Assembly: GCA_029263395.1 (NCBI GenBank)
Contig: JAJCXO010000005.1
Coordinates: 1-64,000, forward strand
Direction: 5' to 3'
Source of the DNA: Acidobacteriota bacterium
GTDB taxonomy: Bacteria > Acidobacteriota > Thermoanaerobaculia > Multivoradales > J023
DNA length: 64,000 bases
The position numbers and the translations under genes are program-made. The notes beneath the pieces are model-generated. The model saw nothing but the letters and a program-made list of their open reading frames with translations, ran no database searches and was not told the DNA's origin. Position 1 is the stretch's first letter. Each line of letters begins with the position of its first letter. Shown one piece after another: positions 44,775-51,512 of this stretch.

Positions 44775-46609
44775 TGAGCACATCGCGAAAGAAATGGTTG
44801 GGTCCAAGAGTGCTCGCCCAAAGAGTGCTTGCCGCTGCCGTGCTCGGTTTTGCCCTGCTGCCGACGTCACTGGCGGCCCAGGATGCGAGCAACGAGCTAG
44901 GCCTCGAGGTTTACACCAAATGGTGTGGACATTGTCATGGAGACCAAGGGGACGGTTTAGGGGTTGCGGCTTCGCGCCTCAAGCCGGTGCCGCGCGACTT
45001 CACCAGTGGCAAATACAAGATCCGGATGACCACCACCGGCAACATCCCCACCGATGCCGATCTCACGCGAGCGATCCGGCTCGGCTTGTACGGCACCTCG
45101 ATGCCGGCTTTCACGGAGAATTACCTCTCCGATGCCGAGGTCAGCGCGGTGGTGGAGTACATCAAATCGTTCTCGGATTGGTTTGAAGATCCGGAGTTGC
45201 AGAACCCCGAGACCATCACGATCCCCGAACCGCCGACCTACGATCTCGAAGCTGCCCAGACGCTAGGTCGTCAAGTCTACGAAGAGACTGGCTGTGCACG
45301 GTGCCACGGCGAACACGGTCGCGGCGACGGCATGTCAGCACCGACGTTGGTGGACGACTGGGGCAACCACATCCGCGTGGCCGATCTCACCAAACCATGG
45401 ACATTCCGTGGTGGCGGCACTCGGAAAGACATCTTCCGTTCGATGTCGACTGGCTTCAACGGCACCCCGATGCCCGGCTTCCACAACAATTTGGGTGCTA
45501 CCCCGGAAGAGAGCCAGCAGCGTATGTGGGCGATTGTCGACTACATGCTGTCGTTGGCCGGCGGTCCGTGGGAAGACGGTGAAACCCCCTACGCCAATCT
45601 GCTGCGTTCGGTACCGGTCGAAACCGAACTGGATCTCGAACAAGGTACCGAGTTGTTTGCTGCAGCACCAAAGGCGACTTTCCCGCTTTTTGGGCAGATC
45701 GTCGAACCGGGACGCAACTTCTATCCCTCCGCCGTCGAAGTCACCGCGCAGGCGATCCACAATGAAGACGAAATCGCCTTTCGGATCACTTGGAACGATA
45801 TGCGAGCCGAAACCGGAGGCTCCAACGCACCCGATCTGCCAGCACCGCTTTGGGACGATCACTTGGCCGAGATTGGTCAAGCCACGGCAGGAGTATCAGA
45901 TGCCGGGGACGATGAAGGTGGTTTCTGGGGCGACGAAGAGGTTGAGGAAGCAGAAGACGAGGGTGGCTTCTGGGGCGACGAAGAGGTTGCAGAAGCAGAA
46001 GACGAAGGCGGCTTCTGGGGCGACGAAGAGGTTGCGGAAGACGATGGTGGGGACGATTTCTGGGGCGAGGAAGAGGGTGGTGACGCCGCCGCCGCATCCG
46101 ATACCTTGGATACTGAATTCTCGGACGCATTTGCTTTGCAGTTCCCACTGCAGAAGCCCGAAGGTGTCAGGCAGCCTTACTTCCTGTTCGGTGATGTCCA
46201 GAATCCCGTCGATCTTTGGTTCGTGGACTTGGCGAAACCCACGGTTGGCCAGCGCTACGAGGGACGCGGCAGCAGTGCGCTGAGCCCATCCGAGGGTGGT
46301 GATGAGGTCATAACTCAGGCGACATTCGACAACGGTGAATGGTCGGTGATCTTCAAGCGCAAACGCAAAGGTAGCGGCCTGAGCTTCGAGGAAGACGCCT
46401 TCTTGCCGATCGCCTTCTCAGTGTGGGACGGTTTCAATCGCGAGCGTGGCAACAAGCGCGGCTTGTCAGCTTGGTATCAAGTCTACCTCGAGCCGCTCGA
46501 GAAGCCCTCGCCAGTGGGTCCCATGACCCGTGCCGGATTGACGGTCCTCGGTCTCGAATTGCTTTTTATCGCTATGGTGCGGCGCCGGAACGGCAAGACA
46601 GTCAGTTAA
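44774..46609 (+). CDS. dihaem cytochrome c with acidic FWGDEE repeats and ethylbenzene-dehydrogenase-type haem domain
   Basis: A 611-residue exported protein: signal peptide ending LLPTSLAAQD, then two cytochrome c domains (CGHCH in TKWCGHCHGDQGDG near 51, CARCH in ETGCARCHGEHGRG), each with a typical Met region (TSMPAFTENYL; TPMPGFHNNLG). A beta-rich domain follows (ETELDLEQGTELFAAAPKAT to FRITWNDMRAE and PYFLFGDVQNPVDLWFVDLA), similar to the haem-binding gamma subunit of ethylbenzene/DMSO-type dehydrogenases. It is interrupted by an acidic insert at about 375-445 with four GGFWGDEE or DFWGEEE repeats. A C-terminal helix (LTVLGLELLFIAMVRRR) anchors it. Last of the tightly overlapping series. 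Confidence 0.87.
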   Translation: MSTSRKKWLGPRVLAQRVLAAAVLGFALLPTSLAAQDASNELGLEVYTKWCGHCHGDQGDGLGVAASRLKPVPRDFTSGKYKIRMTTTGNIPTDADLTRAIRLGLYGTSMPAFTENYLSDAEVSAVVEYIKSFSDWFEDPELQNPETITIPEPPTYDLEAAQTLGRQVYEETGCARCHGEHGRGDGMSAPTLVDDWGNHIRVADLTKPWTFRGGGTRKDIFRSMSTGFNGTPMPGFHNNLGATPEESQQRMWAIVDYMLSLAGGPWEDGETPYANLLRSVPVETELDLEQGTELFAAAPKATFPLFGQIVEPGRNFYPSAVEVTAQAIHNEDEIAFRITWNDMRAETGGSNAPDLPAPLWDDHLAEIGQATAGVSDAGDDEGGFWGDEEVEEAEDEGGFWGDEEVAEAEDEGGFWGDEEVAEDDGGDDFWGEEEGGDAAAASDTLDTEFSDAFALQFPLQKPEGVRQPYFLFGDVQNPVDLWFVDLAKPTVGQRYEGRGSSALSPSEGGDEVITQATFDNGEWSVIFKRKRKGSGLSFEEDAFLPIAFSVWDGFNRERGNKRGLSAWYQVYLEPLEKPSPVGPMTRAGLTVLGLELLFIAMVRRRNGKTVS

Positions 46610-46619
46610 CGGAGACAAC

Positions 46620-48821
46620 ATGTACGAGACGATCTATGTCCCTGTGGACAACTCAGACCACTCGAATCGCGCCATCCAGACATCCCTGAATCTGGGCAAG
46701 GCGTTTCAGTCGAAGCTCGTGGGCTGTCATGTTTATGCCGCCCGCATGCACGATTACCGGTTCAAGCAGATGGAGTTCACCCTTCCGGAAGAGTACCTGG
46801 AAGAGAACGAACTCCATCGTCAGCGCAAGATCCACGACAGCTTGATCAGTATGGGCCTGGAGATGATCTCCGACTGCTACCTGACCGACATGGGCAAATT
46901 CTGCTCTGCCGCCGGACTCGATTTTGAGCCCAAGATGATGGACGGCAAGCACTCTACAGAGTTGATCAAAGACATCGACGAGTCGGGTTATGATCTCGTC
47001 GTTGTTGGCGCCCTCGGTATTGGTCGTACCCGCGACGCACAGATCGGCTCGGTCTGCCAGCGCATTTCGCGTGAGGTTGAGCGTGATGTGTGGGTGGTGA
47101 AGCATCTGCCGGAGAAAGATGAGGCTGAGCGTGACACCATCCTGATCGGTGTTGACGGCAGTCCTGAGTCTTTTGGTGCTTTGATGACTGGCATCGATCT
47201 GGCCAAGCGATTGGGCAAGAAGATCGAGTTGGTTTCGGTCTACGACCCTTACCTACACTATGCGGTGTTCAAAGGCATCGTCGAAGTACTCACCGAGAAG
47301 GCGTCGAAAGTCTTCCGCTTCGAAGAGCAAAATCAGCTTCACGAAGAGATCATTGATACCGGCCTAGCCGAGATTTATCAGTCGCATCTCAACGTTGCCG
47401 AATCGATGGCCAAAGACGCTGGCGTCGAGGTCACCAAGACGTTGCTCGACGGTAAGGCTTTTCAGAAGGTGCTCGATCGGGCCCGCCAGATCGAGCCTTA
47501 CTTACTGATTATCGGTCGCGTCGGTGTCCACACAGCGGAAGAAGATGGCGGCCTCGGCTCCAACACCGAGAATCTGCTGCGCTTGGCACCTTGCGACATT
47601 CTGCTGACTACCCGTCAGGAGACTCCGACTATCGATCTCAAGGCCGAGGAGTCCATTCACTGGACACCGGAAGCCGAAGAGCGCATGGAGCGGGTACCCG
47701 AGCAGGTCCTCGGCATCGCACGTACCGGCATCCTGCGTTTAGCTCTCGAGAAAGGCCATAGCGTCGTCACCAGCGACCTCGTCACCGAGGCGATGATGCG
47801 TTTCATGCCAGGGGCGTCCCAAAAGGCGACAACCCAGCTGGCCGAGGCCCTGGCCTTCGACAAAGCACGCCGTGAACCCACCGCAGTCTGCCTCCAGTGC
47901 AGCACGGTTGCCATGGTGTCCAACCCCGAGAAATGCGCCAGTTGCGGTTCGACCAACTTCGACGTCGTGACGCCGGAGCTGATCGACCGCATCGCGGATG
48001 CGGAAGGTGGCACCGAGGAAGAAACCACTTACGATGGCAAGAAGCTGCGGTGGACCCAAGACGCCCGCAAGGCTCTGCGGACGCTGGGCGACAACTATCA
48101 GCGTCGGCGTGCGAAGGCGCGGATCGAAAAGTCGGCCCGCTCCCACCGCCTCGACACCATCACCCTCGAGCACGCCAAACGGTTTGTCGAGGAAGAGGCG
48201 GGTGTCCTCTACCGCCCAGCGGAAGGTGCTGAAGCATGGTCGGCTGGTGACAAGCGTCGAGCGCAGGAACTTGCAGCCGAAGCGGCAGCTGCGGTCGAGG
48301 CTGAAGAAGCGAACGAGCTCAAGATCCTGGCTCGTGACCCCAACAACAATCCGTTGTTGTCGCGCATGGCCTGGAGTGAAGCCGCTATCGAACGGGTTCT
48401 GCGGGTGCCGTCGGGCTTCATGCGCGATCGAACCCAAGGTCGAATCGAGGAACTCGCGGCCGAGGAAGGCGCCAGTGAAATCAGTCTCGAATTGGTGGAG
48501 GCAGGTATCCAGGCGGGACTGCAATTGATGACTGAGCTGCTCGAAGCCAACGAACAGGCCAAAACCGCTGAGGCGTCGCCTATGCCGTCAGCTTCAGCGC
48601 CGGTCGCTGAGTCTGCGCAGGCTGCGACCCCGGTCGGCGAATGCCCATTCGCGGCAGCCCAACGCGCCGCTGACAAGGCGGCGCTTGAGGCTGCAACCCA
48701 AGGCGCGGCAGCCAAGGTTGACAACCGTGGATTCGTCGATGGCCGTCCGGCCCTCAACGAAGTCGGGTTGATGACTGAGATGTCTCGTCGTCGGCAGGAG
48801 TTGAACTCGGATCCGTCGTAA
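46620..48821 (+). CDS. double UspA protein with multiple PCP_red-type domains
   Basis: A 733-residue soluble protein. Two universal-stress (UspA) domains come first: MYETIYVPVDNSDHSNRAIQ to LVVVGALGIGRTRD, and TILIGVDGSPESFGALMTGI to LLIIGRVGVHTAEEDGG...LLRLAPCDILLTTRQ. Then come repeats of the helical PCP_red type (first found in protochlorophyllide reductase): HWTPEAEERMERVPEQVLGI...KGHSVVT, RWTQDARKALRTLG and AWSEAAIERVLRVPSGFMRD. A zinc-ribbon pair lies at CLQCSTVAMV and CASCGSTNFD. The C-terminus has VGECPFAAAQRAADKAA. GGAGA precedes the ATG. Eleven bases after the cytochrome gene, so co-transcribed. Role probably regulatory or assembly-related; this is inference. Confidence 0.82.
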   Translation: MYETIYVPVDNSDHSNRAIQTSLNLGKAFQSKLVGCHVYAARMHDYRFKQMEFTLPEEYLEENELHRQRKIHDSLISMGLEMISDCYLTDMGKFCSAAGLDFEPKMMDGKHSTELIKDIDESGYDLVVVGALGIGRTRDAQIGSVCQRISREVERDVWVVKHLPEKDEAERDTILIGVDGSPESFGALMTGIDLAKRLGKKIELVSVYDPYLHYAVFKGIVEVLTEKASKVFRFEEQNQLHEEIIDTGLAEIYQSHLNVAESMAKDAGVEVTKTLLDGKAFQKVLDRARQIEPYLLIIGRVGVHTAEEDGGLGSNTENLLRLAPCDILLTTRQETPTIDLKAEESIHWTPEAEERMERVPEQVLGIARTGILRLALEKGHSVVTSDLVTEAMMRFMPGASQKATTQLAEALAFDKARREPTAVCLQCSTVAMVSNPEKCASCGSTNFDVVTPELIDRIADAEGGTEEETTYDGKKLRWTQDARKALRTLGDNYQRRRAKARIEKSARSHRLDTITLEHAKRFVEEEAGVLYRPAEGAEAWSAGDKRRAQELAAEAAAAVEAEEANELKILARDPNNNPLLSRMAWSEAAIERVLRVPSGFMRDRTQGRIEELAAEEGASEISLELVEAGIQAGLQLMTELLEANEQAKTAEASPMPSASAPVAESAQAATPVGECPFAAAQRAADKAALEAATQGAAAKVDNRGFVDGRPALNEVGLMTEMSRRRQELNSDPS

Positions 48822-48894
48822 GACTCACTGCTGCGAGTATTGATCTTCCCAGCTCTCACGAGCTTTTTGTTGCGGCTGAAGAAGTGACCCCGGG

Positions 48895-48912
48895 TCGCGG
48901 CTTCAGCCGCGA
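48895..48912. repeat. REP-like GCTTCAGC hairpin, copy 2
   Basis: TCGCGGCTTCAGCCGCGA, a perfect palindrome with the same tip as 15819-15834. It lies in the 135-base gap after the UspA/PCP_red gene and before the GNAT gene, so it may end or attenuate transcription as well. Confidence 0.6.
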
Positions 48913-48956
48913 GTTGTATGCGGACCTGTCAACCCAGCCACCTCTGAATCGAATCG

Positions 48957-49805
48957 ATGCCCTCTTACCGCTTCTGTCGTCCAGACGACATCCCATATCT
49001 CGTGCGTGCTGTCAACGAGTGTTACGACGTCCACTTCCCGGGAGCGGCGCCGATGACCCTCGAACGGTTCCGGACGGAAATGAAGGTCCTCGACCTGTGG
49101 CCGAGCAATTGCTTGATTGCCTCCAGTGACGACGGGCCGATTGCGGTGCTGATCGGCACCAAACGTGTCGACGAAGTGAACGTACTGCGGATCGGGCTGC
49201 GTCCCGACCACTGTCGCCAGGGGCACGGTGCTCACCTGCTGACGTCTCTCAGCCAGAAGTTGGCAGTGCTCGGGCCTGGGCGTTTGATCACCGAGGTACC
49301 GCGTGCGCTGGCGGGTGTGGGTGAATTTTTTGCCGCCACCGCGTATCGCAAAGAAGTCGCGTTTACAGACTTCGTGCGGCCGGTCGCGCCAGTTGAACCG
49401 GTCCCCGAAGCATTGGTGATTCCCATCACGATTGATGAGTTGATTGACCATCAGATGCTGGATATCCCTGATGAGGTTGCTTGGCCGCGTCGCCGTGAGA
49501 GCTTGCTCAACGGCAAGGATGATCTCGAAGGGTTTGCCATCGCCACCCCGGAGCGCATCGAGGCCTTCCTACTCCACCAGGCCGCTGATGCCACCACCGA
49601 CATCGTCGCGTTGGGAGCGCGCTCGTCCGAGCGTCAGCAGCTGTTTCTCAGTCTGCTGCTGCGTTATCTGGCAGGCAGGACGAAGCAGCCGTTGAGGTTA
49701 CCCAGGCTGGCCGACGGTGAGGTTTCGGTGACGTTGTTGACCGGCTTGGGCTTCGAAGCAGGTACCGTCTACGATCGTTATTCGGCGACGGCGACACCGG
49801 CCTAG
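48957..49805 (+). CDS. GNAT-family N-acetyltransferase
   Basis: A 282-residue protein. The N-terminal half is a GNAT fold: YRFCRPDDIPYLVRAVNECY, then strand IAVLIGTKRVDEVNVLRIGL and the acetyl-CoA pyrophosphate loop RPDHCRQGHGAHLLTSL (R/Q-x-x-G-x-G/A). The C-terminal half (VIPITIDELIDHQMLDIPDE to LPRLADGEVSVTLLTGLGFE) looks like a second degenerate GNAT domain. Acceptor unknown. It sits between the UspA/PCP_red gene and the Mrp gene, in the same direction. Confidence 0.8.
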   Translation: MPSYRFCRPDDIPYLVRAVNECYDVHFPGAAPMTLERFRTEMKVLDLWPSNCLIASSDDGPIAVLIGTKRVDEVNVLRIGLRPDHCRQGHGAHLLTSLSQKLAVLGPGRLITEVPRALAGVGEFFAATAYRKEVAFTDFVRPVAPVEPVPEALVIPITIDELIDHQMLDIPDEVAWPRRRESLLNGKDDLEGFAIATPERIEAFLLHQAADATTDIVALGARSSERQQLFLSLLLRYLAGRTKQPLRLPRLADGEVSVTLLTGLGFEAGTVYDRYSATATPA

Positions 49806-49904
49806 CCTATCGATCTATCCCAGGATCCGGCCAGGGGAGCACGGCTGTGCGCCCTGTCCTGCGGCAGAATCACATATCATTCGCTTCACTATGGAGTTAA
49901 AACT

Positions 49905-50756
49905 ATGAAGAGTTACCACGACATTGTTGGTGACGGCGGCTCAAACGTCGTCGGTCAAGTTGAAGCGTTGCACGGTGCCATCGCCGAGGCGCTCTCAGGT
50001 GTGCGTCATCGCTTGGCGGTGGGCTCGGGTAAAGGGGGCGTCGGCAAGAGCACGGTGACCTACTCGTTGGCGCTTGCGTTACGCCGCCAAGGCCGATCTG
50101 TCGCTATTCTCGATGCCGATTTCAACGGGCCCTGCCAAGCGCACTTGGCTGGCCTGGGCGCGGCCCCCTGGATTCCCGGAGCCAACGGACTTGCTTTGCC
50201 ACACAATACCGAGGGTATTGGGATCGCCTCGTTCGGCAGCTTATTACCCGACGCCAAGCCGATGGAAATCGAGAGTGTCGCGCAGGGCGAAGAACAAACC
50301 TGGCGCGGTATGCGAGAGTTTGCGATGTTGGCGCAGATGATGTCCAGCATCGACTGGGGCACGCTCGACATGTTGCTCTTCGACTTGCCACCGGGCGCCG
50401 AGCGCACCCGGCAATATGCCCACTTCTTCGGTGAGAGTACGCCGTTTGTGCTCGTCACCATCCCATCCGAGTTGTCTCACAGCGTGGTGGCGCGTTCGAT
50501 CTCTGCTCTCGCCGATTATCCCAACCCCATTCTCGGAGTGATCGAGAATATGGCCGGGTATTATTGTGCCGACTGTGGCGAGGTCAAGCCGCTGTTTTCA
50601 TCCACAATAAAAGAGCTCGCGGTGCCGACCTTGGGCTCGATTCCCTTCGATCCCGCCCTGGCCGGTCGCTCGGCCGAATCCTCTGAGGATCCTGCAACGT
50701 TGGCCCTCGACGCCATCGCCCGCCGAATTCTCGAAGACCTGGAGTCCCAAGCATGA
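49905..50756 (+). CDS. Mrp/NBP35-type P-loop ATPase
   Basis: A 283-residue ATPase. The deviant Walker A is VGSGKGGVGKSTVTYSLALA (about 43-62), followed by ILDADFNGPCQAHLAGLG, the Walker B-like LLFDLPPGAERTRQYAHF and GVIENMAGYYCADCGEVKPL, whose CxxC pair fits the cluster-binding cysteines of Mrp/ApbC/NBP35 iron-sulfur carriers. N-terminal 40 residues are helical. It should bind and transfer [4Fe-4S] clusters. GGAG precedes the ATG. The stop overlaps the next gene (ATGA). With the iron-sulfur-rich ActB encoded upstream, a maturation role is attractive. Confidence 0.9.
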   Translation: MKSYHDIVGDGGSNVVGQVEALHGAIAEALSGVRHRLAVGSGKGGVGKSTVTYSLALALRRQGRSVAILDADFNGPCQAHLAGLGAAPWIPGANGLALPHNTEGIGIASFGSLLPDAKPMEIESVAQGEEQTWRGMREFAMLAQMMSSIDWGTLDMLLFDLPPGAERTRQYAHFFGESTPFVLVTIPSELSHSVVARSISALADYPNPILGVIENMAGYYCADCGEVKPLFSSTIKELAVPTLGSIPFDPALAGRSAESSEDPATLALDAIARRILEDLESQA

Positions 50757-51250
50757 AATTCCTCTGTATCAGCTGCGACGAGCCGATGAAAATTACCACC
50801 GCTGCCCCGCCGGATGCTGGCGGCTCCATCACCGCGATCTTCGCTTGCCCGGGCTGCTCGCATCAGATTGCGATGCTGACTAACCCCTTCGAGACCCAGA
50901 TGGTGCAGTCGCTCGGGGTCAAGATCGGCCCGAAGGGTGATGCGCCCGATGTCCCTGCGGAACCGCATGCCGCCGCTGCCGCAGCCGTCGCTGCCGGTGC
51001 AGCGCCCGAATCTTTGGCTGCCGAAGCCGCCGCAGGCGGTTGTCCGTTTGCCGCCATGTTGGGGGATCAGGAAGAGCTCAAACAGGATCAGATCACCTGG
51101 ACAACCGAAGCCCTTGCCCGACTCGAGAACATTCCCGAGTTCGTGCGTCCGATGGCCAAGCAAGGCGTCGAACACTATGCCAAGACCAATGGCCATTCCG
51201 TCGTCGATGATGCGGTGATGCAAGAGGCCCGCGGTCGATTCGGGATGTAG
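50753..51250 (+). CDS. PCP_red-domain protein with zinc-ribbon-like head
   Basis: A 165-residue protein coupled to the Mrp gene by ATGA. The head has two CxxC pairs (FLCISCDEPMK; IFACPGCSHQIAM) around a short beta hairpin, like a zinc or iron-sulfur ribbon. An Ala/Pro-rich linker leads to GGCPFAAMLGDQEE and a single PCP_red domain: ITWTTEALARLENIPEFVRPMAKQGVEHY... GHSVVDDAVMQEARGRF. The CPFAA motif also occurs at the end of the UspA/PCP_red protein (46620), tying the two together. Function unknown. Confidence 0.82.
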   Translation: MKFLCISCDEPMKITTAAPPDAGGSITAIFACPGCSHQIAMLTNPFETQMVQSLGVKIGPKGDAPDVPAEPHAAAAAAVAAGAAPESLAAEAAAGGCPFAAMLGDQEELKQDQITWTTEALARLENIPEFVRPMAKQGVEHYAKTNGHSVVDDAVMQEARGRFGM

Positions 51251-51297
51251 CGGTGCACGTCTGACGGTGGTTTGTTTTGGAAACCCCCGATCTGTTG

Positions 51298-51465
51298 TCG
51301 ATTGTACGTTCCTCGACGCTCAGAGACCCTGATTGAGCGTTGATCGTGGTGTCTAGACGGTGAGGAACGTACGATTCAGCGTCGATCGTGGTCTCCTGAC
51401 GTTGGGGAACGTACGATCGACCGTTAATCGTGGTGTCTGGACGGTTAGGAACGGTCGCGCGAGCG
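51298..51465. repeat. second 42-bp-period array (four units)
   Basis: Units of exactly 42 bases start at 51298, 51340, 51382 and 51424. The three right-hand units share ATCGTGGTGTCT-type starts and GAGGAACGTACGAT-type ends; the unit ends ATCGT and ACGAT are complementary. In the first unit the middle part is inverted (GTACGTTCCTCGACG) while the borders keep register. A partial fifth unit follows (51466-51493). Like the first array, it lies between convergent genes. Confidence 0.85.
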
Positions 51466-51512
51466 TCTATCGGGCGCCGGGCGGTGATGAGCGTGTGCCA
51501 GGTTCGTTCCTG

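Noticed and set aside
51298-51493. Short coding repeat (14-residue units)
   Set aside because: No frame stays open with a start and ribosome site, and the dyad borders argue for a DNA or RNA element.
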